DNA of 64,000 bases from Calothrix sp. C42_A2020_038 (GTDB taxonomy: Bacteria; Cyanobacteriota; Cyanobacteriia; Cyanobacteriales; Nostocaceae), in contig JACYLQ010000019.1 of NCBI GenBank assembly GCA_015272395.1, positions 1 to 64,000 on the forward strand, in the 5' to 3' direction. The first letter of the stretch is position 1, and each line of letters begins with the position of its first letter. Below are positions 47,301-54,731 of the stretch, one piece after another. Made by a program: the position numbers and the translations under genes. The notes beneath the pieces are model-generated. The model worked only from the letters and a program-made list of their open reading frames with translations. It was not told the origin of the DNA and did not search any database.

Positions 47301-47487
47301 GAGTCGAATTTATCAAATAGATTTGCAAACCCTCAATGATGGTAGAGAAGAAATATTCAATGTTTGGCGCCATCGCGACGAGTTAATGCTTGTTAGTATG
47401 AAGGTAATTAGTGATACAGAAAATCAAAATAATTCTAACTCACATCACACTCAGAGTCATTGTGTAATAGAAAAAGTGCCATTTTAA
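44317..47487 (+). CDS. CyRepA1 family replication protein (DUF3854, helicase-like)
   Basis: A protein of about 1056 residues from the ATG at 44317; a TTG five codons earlier is possible. The N-terminal part has a Toprim-like DUF3854 region (VPVIICEGVKKAAALLSLGY-type, then IAIPGITSGY). The centre has a helicase-type ATPase: SAKGTGKTT (near 330-338) and IIILDEVEQS (near 438). The C-terminal third is charged and helical. CyRepA1 proteins act as plasmid replication initiators in cyanobacteria and also occur on Nostocales chromosomes. Near residues 400-418 a repeat-derived insert RRDAMPKAMSAGLFNRVP interrupts the ATPase, but the frame stays open. It has no plasmid partition neighbours here. Confidence 0.82.
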   Translation: MYRYYLHPQHFEELVEGSGIDYDIASLNFSSLQDNGAYDYLLISEQVPRTNTGMVRNSWLQRYAHVSSGGWWCSGLDPLNNWEAMEWGCFKPNQPRLNQKGKCIKYEHPPGTATRIFCLRVTLQVWQKVGERYNIDLAENINIHQSGESEGFWQWVIERNIPVIICEGVKKAAALLSLGYVAIAIPGITSGYRVSKNEFGKVISRQLIPDLAAFTITRRQFYICFDFETEPKKIAAVDNAISQLGLLFQSKNCSVQVIKLPGTEKGVDEFIVSKGASAIDTVYSQSLDLETYLAQTKPHAQLTIPAAITINHRYLGEIAFPNSGLVGIKSAKGTGKTTSLQKVIERAKTDNRPILLITHRIQLGKFLCDKIGIEWGMVNQFGSGSVLQTQKENEELQNSRRDAMPKAMSAGLFNRVPMIGLCVDSIWKLNPHDWSGGIIILDEVEQSLSHLLHSSTCKDKRVKLLKTFQQLINTVLTTGGLVIAQDADLSDISLDYLQQLAGISVSPWVVENQWQPEKGWDVTFYDSPNPTPLIQQLELDLIAGRKCYVTTDSRAGRYSCETIEHYLKERLERLYKISPKSLVISSSTTNTPGHAAADFVATINQKVTDYDLVLVTPSLGTGVSIDVQHFDRVYGIFQGVIPDSEARQALARVRDSIPRVVWCAKRGIGLIGSGSTNYRLLSQWYQENQKENLALLSPLHNIDIDLPLVYDPVHLRTWAKLSARVNASICMFRQSMKEGLIADGHQIWLRSNAVHENIIRDLRHAFLATDPKDLPTRRRLMLEIVKVQKDWRSCRQKSKEISYSIKKIKRQNQIAGANAVANAKDIDYPEYEKILAKHSYSEQERHQINKYMLRQRYGVPVTPQLKMRDDQGYYAQLLIHYHLTHESEYFHLKDKQEWYQQLLSGDGKVFLPDLKTYTLKVEALRALGMQQFLEPGRRFTEHDSDLLRLKNTVIQCSQHIKRVLDINLLRHKEQISEIKILSRILNLLGLKLKRTSRIYQIDLQTLNDGREEIFNVWRHRDELMLVSMKVISDTENQNNSNSHHTQSHCVIEKVPF
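45515..45569 (+). repeat. Dispersed GTAGAGACGCGAT repeat inside the CyRepA1 gene
   Basis: GTAGAGACGCGAT at 45515-45527 is inverted as ATCGCGTCCCTAT near 45557-45569, with GCCGAAGGCTATGTCCGCAG between. The same ends occur in repeats elsewhere here (25006, 56151). The frame is kept, so it adds about 18 residues between Walker A and Walker B. Confidence 0.75.
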
Positions 47488-47576
47488 AATGTTATTAAAT
47501 GTGAGTTTTGATACAAGGAAAACTTAAGGAAAATTTACTGTATACTAGTACAAAGAGTTTGTAGCAAGTTAAGTGT

Positions 47577-47927
47577 ATGTCAGAAGAAGACTTGAGGCAG
47601 TTCATTTTTGCAAACGCAAGAGCAATTGATGAACTGAGAGCATCAACCAGCGAACTGAGAGCATCAACCAGCGAACTGAGAGCATCAACCAATGAACTGA
47701 GAGCATCAACCAATGAACTGAGAGCATCAACCAAAGAATTAACACAATCAGTTGGTGACTTGCGAGCATCTATTAGTGATTTACGAGATATCGTAGTTGG
47801 ACACGAAAGACGCATTATTCGCTTGGAAGGTAAAGAAGTCGATTGGTGGGGAGACCATCTAACATTGATAGATAGAGTGCAAAAGTTAGAAGAGTGGAAA
47901 CGAAAAATGGAAGGAGAAAATCAGTAG
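47577..47927 (+). CDS. Coiled-coil protein with tandem heptad repeats
   Basis: A 116-residue cytoplasmic protein. After about 18 residues it has five nearly identical heptads of the form ELRASTS/N/K, then weaker heptads [14 protein letters not shown], all predicted to form a parallel coiled coil. The last part [27 protein letters not shown] is basic and helical. The DNA repeat unit is 21 bases, repeated five times with little divergence. No family recognised; similar short proteins lie next to many genes in filamentous cyanobacteria. The function is unknown; it could be a cytoskeletal or scaffold peptide. The downstream dehydrogenase follows after about 50 bases. Confidence 0.65.
   Translation: MSEEDLRQFIFANARAIDELRASTSELRASTSELRASTNELRASTNELRASTKELTQSVGDLRASISDLRDIVVGHERRIIRLEGKEVDWWGDHLTLIDRVQKLEEWKRKMEGENQ
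47631..47735 (+). repeat. Five 21-bp tandem repeats
   Basis: The unit GAACTGAGAGCATCAACCAGC occurs five times in a row, with changes only in the last few bases. The period is a multiple of three, so copy number can vary without breaking the reading frame. Confidence 0.9.
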
Positions 47928-47977
47928 TAGAAAGGTTACATGTAACGTCTGTACAAGGTTTTTATTACGGTTACGCT

Positions 47978-48976
47978 ATGAAAATCGCAGTATTTAGTAC
48001 TAAAACATTTGACCGTCAATTTCTTGAAGCTGCAAACTTAGACAATCAACACGACTTGGCATTTTTTGACCCTCATCTGAACAAAGATACTGCTATTCTC
48101 GCAGCAGGTTTTCCCGCAGTTTCTATTTTTGTCAATGACCAAGCTGACGCTACAACTCTTGAAGTTCTAGCTTCCCGTGGAACTAAACTACTTGCTTTAA
48201 GGTGTGCTGGTTTTAACAATGTAGATTTAAAAGCAGCCGAGTATTTTGATCTTTCTGTCGTGCGTGTTCCTGCATACTCCCCTAATGCTGTTGCAGAGTA
48301 TACAGTTGGGATGATGCTAGCTCTCAACCGCAAGCTTTACCGCGCGTATAACCGCGTTCGAGAAGGAAATTTTTCCTTAGATGGATTAATGGGATTTAAT
48401 TTGCATGGACGCACTGTCGGAATTATTGGTACAGGTAGGATAGGCGCCATTGTTGCGAAAATACTCCAAGGGTTTGGGTGTCATATCTTAGTTTATGATG
48501 TCTATCAAAATCCCGAAGTTAAAGCATTGGGAATAAAGTACGTTGAATTATCAGAAATTTTCACCTCATCAGATATTATCTCTCTACATTGTCCTCTTAC
48601 GCCAGAAACACATCACCTGATTAACACTGACGCAATAGAACAAATGAAGGATGGGGTGATGTTAATCAATACTAGCCGAGGCGCCTTAATCAACGCCAAA
48701 GCTGTAACCAAGGGATTAAAGTCGGGTAAAATCGGTTCACTGGGTTTAGATGTGTACGAAAAGGAATCCGATTTATTTTTCGAGGATTTATCAGACACTA
48801 TCATCCAAGACGATGTTTTTCTGCGTCTGACAACATTCCCAAATGTCCTAATTACTGGACATCAGGCATTTTTTACAGAAGAAGCGCTTCGTAATATAGC
48901 TGAGACAACACTCGGTAATATCAACGAGTTTGAGAAAACTGGAGATTGCAAAAATCTGATTAGGGTTGAGCGGTAA
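47978..48976 (+). CDS. D-lactate dehydrogenase-type 2-hydroxyacid dehydrogenase
   Basis: A 332-residue D-2-hydroxyacid dehydrogenase from the ATG at 47978; the open frame extends to 47894 but that part is not family-like and overlaps the coiled-coil gene. [20 protein letters not shown] is the D-LDH start. The NAD domain has [15 protein letters not shown], then [12 protein letters not shown] and [14 protein letters not shown] with catalytic Arg, and GLDVYEKES with the Glu and [10 protein letters not shown] with the His. It reduces pyruvate to D-lactate with NADH, a fermentation step useful in dark, anoxic mats. No linked pathway gene is adjacent. Confidence 0.92.
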   Translation: MKIAVFSTKTFDRQFLEAANLDNQHDLAFFDPHLNKDTAILAAGFPAVSIFVNDQADATTLEVLASRGTKLLALRCAGFNNVDLKAAEYFDLSVVRVPAYSPNAVAEYTVGMMLALNRKLYRAYNRVREGNFSLDGLMGFNLHGRTVGIIGTGRIGAIVAKILQGFGCHILVYDVYQNPEVKALGIKYVELSEIFTSSDIISLHCPLTPETHHLINTDAIEQMKDGVMLINTSRGALINAKAVTKGLKSGKIGSLGLDVYEKESDLFFEDLSDTIIQDDVFLRLTTFPNVLITGHQAFFTEEALRNIAETTLGNINEFEKTGDCKNLIRVER

Positions 48977-50084
48977 AAAACCTATAGCAACAATTAATAC
49001 TTGGGTTTAACTTGATTTTCCGAAAAATCGAGTATGATTTGAAACACTACTTATCCATTAACCACTCAAAATTAATGACACAGATTACGCTTTGGTTCGT
49101 GACATAAAATCTTTAAATCTTTTTCTGGTCACATTTTAGTAACATTGGTTACTAAAATTTCCTAGTAAGTAATTACCGATACTTTTTAACTAAAGTTTAA
49201 GAAACGACCTGCCTAAATGGCAACATTCTCTACACTTGCTCAGTTATCTTCGTTTTTATTCGGTAGTGAAATCGTTGCTGGAGTTTATTTATAACAGTAC
49301 GTTTCAGAGTCGAATTCGTTCACAAACGTCTCAAGAGGTTTTGGGGTTTACTTTGGGATTGGGGATTTCGAGTTTTATAGAGGTAGTATCTATATAAATC
49401 TATGTAAATCCTCAAATACATTCGTAATTTTAGGGGTGTCTACTAAACTTAACACAAATCAGAAACTATATTGAAGAATAAGTGGTCTAACATAACTGCA
49501 TATATTTACTTATCTTTAGTTGTATTTATTTTGTTGGAAGTCAAACTTGACCAACTCTTAATCTTGCACAAATACAACAAGGATACGTTGAAGTAGGCGT
49601 ATCAATTTAGACACCTAATTTCCAAAATATTAAGTTTTTTTAACTGTACTTGTTAATAGATAAGGTTTAATTAACCTATCGATTGACGGACAATAAAAGC
49701 AAAATCCTAAATCAAATTGAGTAAAAGTAGCATATGTTACGGTAAATCGTCAATTTTTATGCTATTTGTAGCTTTTCCGTGTTTGACTTGTACTCAATCT
49801 GAGTTAGTGTTAAAGCGGATCCGCACTCTCTTGAACATCTACAAAGGAAACATTACATGAAGAGAAGGTTAAATCTAGCAATCCTGTCGGATATATCTAC
49901 TCTCAAAAGTGAATAGTTTGATACGGCAGCAAAAATTCCTATGCACTAATTTAAGCGGGAGGGAGCATTCCGGGACTTTGTAGATGCCTGGAAATTGTAA
50001 TGAATAGTTTACAATACCAGTTCATGAGAAAATCTAAAGAAAATGTAAAAGTACGTCCAACCACCGTGGTGTAAGGAGGAAAAA
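48977..50084. other. Long non-coding region upstream of DUF1815
   Basis: About 1.1 kb with no gene of usual size. It contains a perfect 26-base hairpin at 49133-49158 enclosing GTA-N8-TAC, copies of the dispersed AATGACAC/GGTTCGTGACAT repeat near 49067-49106, a palindrome GCGGATCCGC at 49815-49824, and ATTGTAA/TTACAAT at 49994-50015. Two tiny frames are possible: 25 codons at 49217-49294 (MATFSTLAQLSSFLFG...), and 19 codons at 49857-49916 with AAGGAA seven bases before its ATG. A regulatory RNA or small peptide gene is plausible here. Confidence 0.5.
49133..49158. promoter_or_regulatory. Perfect inverted repeat containing an NtcA-like site
   Basis: ATTTTAGTAAC and GTTACTAAAAT flank ATTG; the centre GTAACATTGGTTAC fits the NtcA consensus GTA-N8-TAC. 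It lies about 155 bases after the dehydrogenase stop. It could be a terminator, an operator or an NtcA-bound promoter; a TAN3T box is found 27 bases downstream (49180), slightly too far for a classical NtcA promoter. Confidence 0.4.
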
Positions 50085-50429
50085 GTGTTTCTAAGATTAG
50101 CACAACAACACAGGCAATTTGTCCAAGACTTGGTAATGAATTTACAAGCATTGGCGATAGTACTTGAGCGTCGTGGTTATCCGGCATCATGCTATACCTG
50201 TGGTGATCAAATGAACAGTGCTTCATTTATGGTTAGTTTAGGGGAAAATCACCTAATTCGGTTTTTGGTATCCGATTATGGTATTACCTGGACTGAAATG
50301 CGTGATGATCGTGAGTTGATGAAGTTAGAAGGAGCGGAAGCTGTTAACCAGTTACAAGAGTTGGCTAACATTGTCAAATATTCGATGCAAGCTGGCACCA
50401 CGAACAAAACCCTTGCCAAGCGACACTAA
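50085..50429 (+). CDS. DUF1815 family protein
   Basis: A 114-residue cyanobacterial protein of unknown function. It starts at GTG, preceded by a near-perfect ribosome site (TAAGGAGG five bases before), which settles the start. The core FLRLAQQHRQFVQDLVMNLQ and LERRGYPASCYTCGDQMNSA with three residues CYTC is the DUF1815 signature, followed by FLVSDYGITWTEMRDDRELM. It is soluble and looks like a compact alpha/beta domain. No operon partner is nearby; over a kilobase of non-coding DNA lies upstream, so the gene may carry long regulation. Confidence 0.85.
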   Translation: MFLRLAQQHRQFVQDLVMNLQALAIVLERRGYPASCYTCGDQMNSASFMVSLGENHLIRFLVSDYGITWTEMRDDRELMKLEGAEAVNQLQELANIVKYSMQAGTTNKTLAKRH

Positions 50430-50953
50430 GGATGTTTGTCTACGAAAGTCTATTTCAACAAGGTGATGAAAAGACGCTCCCACTTGGGAATTGCTAATTG
50501 CTAATCGCTAATTCAAGTCAGTAATAACTCAAAAAGTCAATTAGCTGTTAGCTTTAGCTATTGCCCTTGAAGTGATTTGAGGCAAAATAAAAACATTTGT
50601 ATTGTAAGGTTTGTGTGGTATTAAATCTACTCAACCAAGTATAAGTTCAAGGCAAAGCGTATATAGCACGCGAGTAGACTATGGTTAAACATGGGCTACT
50701 AGCTCATGAGCGGGGTGACATTGAGAGGAATTTGATTGATATGAAAGTACTCGCAGTGCTATAACTGCTTACAAGATTGATTTGAGTCAAAAATCTCCTT
50801 CAACTTTTAAACTCAAGCTTTAGACTTTTCGACTTTAAATTCACATCAACTTATATATTCACTACCCACTTGCTTTTTCTAGAAGTAAAATATCTATTTG
50901 TTATGCTATTCCAGGTGTGGACATAAGCAAGCATTAGACGGAAAGATTTAAGT
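50430..50953. other. Intergenic region upstream of the thioesterase
   Basis: About 520 bases. It has a heptamer-type STRR tract (GAATTGCTAATTGCTAATCG, near 50488-50510) and otherwise AT-rich DNA without a gene. No terminator was fixed after DUF1815. Confidence 0.4.
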
Positions 50954-51448
50954 ATGTCTGAAGAAAAAGCAAATCAATATTCTTTACCAACTAGCGCAAT
51001 TACCAATTCATCACCCAGTGCTTACGAGAATTGGTTTGAGTACCCTGTGCGTGTCTATCCACACCATACAGATTATGCTGGAGTTGTCTGGCATGGCACT
51101 TACATGACTTGGATGGAAGAAGCGCGCGTTGAGTATTTACGTACTTGTGGGATGAACTATGCTGACTTAGTTGCTTTAGGTTGCGATTTACTGGTTGTAG
51201 AGCTATCATTACGCTACCACAGGTCGTTGCGACTTGGAACAACGGCAATTCTTAAAACCCGCATGAGTGAATTGAATGGTGTCCGTATCAATTTTGATTA
51301 TGCTCTTGAATCTGAAGACGCAAAAGAGTTGTATGTAACTGCAACAGTAACGTTAGTTGCAGTAGACCGAGAACGTGGTAAAATAATGCGCCAACTTCCA
51401 ACAAGTGTAAAAGATGCGCTTCTCAAAATTTCTAACCCGATGAATTAA
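50954..51448 (+). CDS. Acyl-CoA thioesterase, hotdog fold (YbgC/4HBT-type)
   Basis: A 164-residue single-hotdog thioesterase. The catalytic segment is VYPHHTDYAGVVWHGTYMTWMEEARVEYL (in the 4HBT pattern the Asp of HTDYAG is the active residue, and WMEEAR opens the long helix). VVELSLRYHRSLRLGTTAIL and VTLVAVDRERGK complete the fold. It hydrolyses an acyl-CoA; YbgC-like enzymes prefer short-chain or hydroxyl acyl groups, and some relatives act on dihydroxynaphthoyl-CoA in phylloquinone synthesis. Which one cannot be told by eye. A first 20 residues rich in Ser, Asn and Pro are a low-complexity leader. Confidence 0.85.
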   Translation: MSEEKANQYSLPTSAITNSSPSAYENWFEYPVRVYPHHTDYAGVVWHGTYMTWMEEARVEYLRTCGMNYADLVALGCDLLVVELSLRYHRSLRLGTTAILKTRMSELNGVRINFDYALESEDAKELYVTATVTLVAVDRERGKIMRQLPTSVKDALLKISNPMN

Positions 51449-51496
51449 TTAATTGAACTCTCCTTGGCGCTTCAAAACGGGGGAAAGTTCAAATGT

Positions 51497-51550
51497 CAAA
51501 ATCTTGCTCAGGCACGATGTTTTACTCGTCTGAGCAAGATTTTGATTTTT
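51497..51550 (+). terminator. Strong terminator after the thioesterase gene
   Basis: CAAAATCTTGCTCAG pairs perfectly with CTGAGCAAGATTTTG across an 18-base loop, followed by ATTTTTAG. The stem lies 49 bases after the stop codon and may work in both directions, since DUF2839 converges from the other side. Confidence 0.8.
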
Positions 51551-51582
51551 AGGCAATATCCCAAAACTAATGATACAAACCA

Positions 51583-51798
51583 CTAATCTACAACTTGCCA
51601 CCAACCAAAAGCAGGACCGATGAAACGAACTGTTAGCCAGATAGCTACCATCGCACCAATGCCAATCCAGGCGCCGCGAGTAGTTATCTGGACAAATTGC
51701 TCGGCTTGGCTCTTAGTAATAGGCACCCACGGCAGAATTTGTTGTTCTTGACCGTATTTTTCTCCTAGCGTAGCTTTACGACGTTTAGCTTCACCCAT
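51583..51798 (-). CDS. DUF2839 family small membrane protein
   Basis: A 71-residue protein from the ATG at 51798; the frame runs to 51846 but MGEAKRRKATLGEKYGQ is the DUF2839 start. The first half is basic and soluble (LPWVPITKSQAEQF), then one membrane helix GAWIGIGAMVAIWLTVRFIG near 40-60. Its role is unknown. It lies between two genes in converging and reverse orientation, with its own short upstream gap. Confidence 0.8.
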   Translation of the reverse strand: MGEAKRRKATLGEKYGQEQQILPWVPITKSQAEQFVQITTRGAWIGIGAMVAIWLTVRFIGPAFGWWQVVD

Positions 51799-51911
51799 AA
51801 TCTTAAGTCTCAATTCAAAATTTTTTGATTTGAAATTGCCATTCACCTACACGCTGATAATAGCGGATAGCGGGCTGGGAAGAATGGGTTTACAGGAGTA
51901 AAGGAAAAAAA

Positions 51912-53444
51912 TTAATCATTGTTTTGGGGATTAAATAAATTGGGATCGAGGTAGTTAATGCGGGCAAGAGGGCTGAGAGAATTGAGTATTTGGGCGCCAT
52001 AGCTACGGTTAACCACACGACTATCGAGTAAAGCGACCAATCCCTGATTTTCGCGAACTGGTGCGATAGCACGCTGCAATTCGTTCAAAGCTGTAGGTAA
52101 AAGGTACAATCTAAACCAATCTTGGTGTAAACGTTTGTAATGTGCGACTCGAAGCGCTACCAAAGGATTTTCTAGGGATGGTAAAGGTAGTGTGGCAATA
52201 ATCATTAGCCTTGGTGAAGGAAAAACGCTTTGATGTGTACGCCAAAATTCCCAACCAGTCACTAAAATTCCATTTTCATCCAAACAAGTTTTTTCAACTT
52301 GTACCCTTGAACCAAATTCTGACGCCAGGATTGTGCCAACCTGCGCTTTCAGTGGCACATCCCCAACTAAAATAACCGTTAACCCTGGTGCCGTTGCACT
52401 TAAACATACTAATGTACGTACTTTGTGAATTAACGCAGCTTGGTATTCAGGTGTATTTGGTAAGGGTAAGTTGTAGGGTATATAAAGCTGTATCGCATCA
52501 GTTTGGCTGTCTGGGGCAAACTTTAGACAAGTAACTTCTTCCAATCCCATGCGTTCTCGGAATAACGGCGCCTCGGTTTCTGTTTCCAAAGCACTACCAA
52601 CGAGGACGACTGGTTGACGTTGCCAAATTGGCGCCAGTATGTCCGCCAACTCGCTTGGGCATACATGTAGCGAAAATGTCCCGTGTGTTCGATTAATAGT
52701 AGCCCAGAGAAGGGGAATTGATAATTGATAGATATTTTGGAATAAAGAATAAAACTTTTTCCATGCATCAGGAAGACTTTCTATATCTAAGACTGAATAC
52801 AAACGCTGTAAAATTTCAATTTCATGATCAAACATTACATAGCATTCGTAGGGATTCGCAGGATGCTTAAAAATATCGTGCGTTAATTCAACCTTTGCGG
52901 TACGAATTGCTGACTCGCACTTTGGGCAAGCGAGTATGAGTGAATCCCAGCTAGCTGACTCAAGCGTAACAGTAAGACTCGCCCGTACCCAATTTTCTAA
53001 ATCATCAACACCATCAATAATGGTAGGAATACCGCTTGGGAAGGCACCATTATCACTAATTTGGGCTTGAAGCCAAGCTTCAGGAGATGTTAAAAATAAA
53101 CCTTGAAATTCGCCACCAACCCAACTGTCACCTGTGCGAATCGATTTATCAACTTGCAACCACTGTTGTAAGCGAGGAATTTCAACCTTGAGCAAACGCT
53201 GGTGTACTGCTTCGGGGGCAACAATAACTACCCCCTGCTGCCACATTAGTGCTGATGCCACAAAACTAGTGCGATACCTTCCTTGGTAGCCACAAACGGC
53301 GCCAACTTGAATCAGAGCGCTTCTTCCCAAACGCAAGGCGCGTGCTACCAACCGCGCCATCGTCAGATGATGATGCCACGCTGGGAAACCCGCCTGCGAC
53401 CGCAGGAAGTTGTGCAATGACAAATGAACTTCTGCCTCAATCAC
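51912..53444 (-). CDS. DinG-like helicase-fold protein with degraded ATPase motifs
   Basis: About 510 residues. A TTG at 53522 would add 26 residues; the GTG at 53444 gives VIEAEVHLSLHNFLR, a DinG-like start, and is preferred. The order of DinG is kept: RLGRSALIQVGAVCGYQGRYRTS stands in the place of Walker A, and the C-terminal half has WEFWRTHQSVFPSPRLMIIA, LPLPSLENPLVALRV and QGLVALLDSRVVNRSYG. But Walker A lacks GKT, and motif VI (normally QGxGRxIR) reads LQRAIAPVREN, so ATP hydrolysis looks lost. It may be a regulatory or DNA-binding paralog. The gene is ordinary in composition and full in length. Confidence 0.78.
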   Translation of the reverse strand: MIEAEVHLSLHNFLRSQAGFPAWHHHLTMARLVARALRLGRSALIQVGAVCGYQGRYRTSFVASALMWQQGVVIVAPEAVHQRLLKVEIPRLQQWLQVDKSIRTGDSWVGGEFQGLFLTSPEAWLQAQISDNGAFPSGIPTIIDGVDDLENWVRASLTVTLESASWDSLILACPKCESAIRTAKVELTHDIFKHPANPYECYVMFDHEIEILQRLYSVLDIESLPDAWKKFYSLFQNIYQLSIPLLWATINRTHGTFSLHVCPSELADILAPIWQRQPVVLVGSALETETEAPLFRERMGLEEVTCLKFAPDSQTDAIQLYIPYNLPLPNTPEYQAALIHKVRTLVCLSATAPGLTVILVGDVPLKAQVGTILASEFGSRVQVEKTCLDENGILVTGWEFWRTHQSVFPSPRLMIIATLPLPSLENPLVALRVAHYKRLHQDWFRLYLLPTALNELQRAIAPVRENQGLVALLDSRVVNRSYGAQILNSLSPLARINYLDPNLFNPQNND

Positions 53445-53602
53445 AAACTTTAAGTTCCATACGAAAAGATTTTGACATGTAGTAGCACAGAGCGCAGGAG
53501 CGCCGGAAATCTTGGTGGGCAATTGTTATATTAACCACATAAGCCGGTTTTGGTTATAAACTAACCTTCGCTCCTTACCATTAACTATTTACAAATTGCA
53601 TT

Positions 53603-54568
53603 ATGGCAACTTACCCAGGAATTTCCAGCGAGGCATTCCGACATCCCCTAGATAGACAGGCTGAACAAACGCTCCGCAGCTTACCAGGGTTCGATTTTCT
53701 CGCACGTAAATTTGTAGAATTTTTTGCCGAACGCCCGCAGTTAGTTTATCTAATGGGCAACACCATCCAAGTTGGGCCTCGTCAATATTCCACTATTTAC
53801 CATATGTTTCGCGAATGCGTGCGGGATTTGGATATTTATCCAGAGCCGAAGCTTTTTGTCGAACAAAATCCAGTCGCCAATAGCTATTCTCTTGGGAAAG
53901 AACATCCTTATATCGTAATCAATACAGGAGTGTTAGACTTACTTAGTGAAGTCGAAATCAGGGCGGTGTTAGCCCATGAACTGGGGCATATTAAGTGTGG
54001 TCATACTATTTTAATTCAAATGGCGATATGGGCGAGTCAGGCTGCCTCTGCCATTAGTGAGGTAACATTTGGTATCGGTAATTTTGTCACTCAGGGTTTA
54101 CTGCTTGCATTTTACGAATGGCGCCGCAAAGCCGAATTATCTGCTGACCGCGCAGCTTTACTTGTCATCGAAGATTTAAACACGGTTATGAAGACAATGA
54201 TGAAAATCAGTGGTGGTAGTATAAAATATGCCCATGAGTGTCATTTGCAAGAATTTATCAAACAGTCAGAAGAATACCAAGCACTGGACGAAGACGGACT
54301 CAATCAAGTTTACAAATTATTAATGTATTCAGGTGTAATTGGCTCAATGCAAAGCCACCCTTTTGCAGTCGAGCGTTTGCACTATTTACGCGAGTGGGCA
54401 AGATCAGAAGAATATCAACAAATCCGTCAAGGTAATTACATGCGTTCTCCAGCCGAAGGAGCCGTTAACGTTGAGGTCAATACTGAAACTGAAGCAGACA
54501 AATTACGGCGCCAACTTGAGGAATTACAACGTGAAATAGATAAAATCCGCAGGAATAGTGCCCAGTAA
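53603..54568 (+). CDS. M48 family zinc metallopeptidase
   Basis: A 321-residue M48-type peptidase. The zinc motif HELGH lies at 125-129 and the third ligand is in RKAELSADRAAL near 178-187. The N-terminal SEAFRHPLDRQAEQTLRSL and VGPRQYSTIYHMF, and a hydrophobic piece near 140-165 (WASQAASAISEVTFGIGNF), are typical of cyanobacterial M48 proteins of the Oma1/HtpX side. No signal peptide is seen. The end (about 295-321) is a coiled coil rich in Glu and Arg. Such proteases remove damaged or misfolded membrane proteins; the substrate here is unknown. A strong terminator follows. Confidence 0.9.
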   Translation: MATYPGISSEAFRHPLDRQAEQTLRSLPGFDFLARKFVEFFAERPQLVYLMGNTIQVGPRQYSTIYHMFRECVRDLDIYPEPKLFVEQNPVANSYSLGKEHPYIVINTGVLDLLSEVEIRAVLAHELGHIKCGHTILIQMAIWASQAASAISEVTFGIGNFVTQGLLLAFYEWRRKAELSADRAALLVIEDLNTVMKTMMKISGGSIKYAHECHLQEFIKQSEEYQALDEDGLNQVYKLLMYSGVIGSMQSHPFAVERLHYLREWARSEEYQQIRQGNYMRSPAEGAVNVEVNTETEADKLRRQLEELQREIDKIRRNSAQ

Positions 54569-54675
54569 TCTGGTAACGAATACCTAGAAAATACTGAATA
54601 GTGTAAGTTTATACGATTTGATAATTGTATAGGCTATATACTATCTTTAAGGTTCTACCTGGGAATTACAAGCAT

Positions 54676-54699
54676 AAGTGGCTGCGCCACTTTTTTTTT
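54676..54699 (+). terminator. Rho-independent terminator after the M48 peptidase gene
   Basis: AAGTGGC, TGC loop, GCCACTT, then a run of nine T. It is a textbook terminator about 110 bases after the stop codon. Confidence 0.9.
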
Positions 54700-54731
54700 G
54701 TCAGTTATTTTTTGTAAACAACACTTGACAA

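Noticed and set aside
47631-47735. Possible CRISPR array
   Set aside because: The 21-base units are directly adjacent without spacers and encode heptads, so it is a coding tandem repeat.
47495-47815. Reverse-strand frame rich in SLVDAL repeats
   Set aside because: It is the antisense reading of the 21-base tandem repeats; the plus-strand heptads are the better gene.
49217-49294. 25-codon frame MATFSTLAQLSSFLFG
   Set aside because: No ribosome site and no match to known small photosystem or cytochrome subunits; kept only as a note on the gap.
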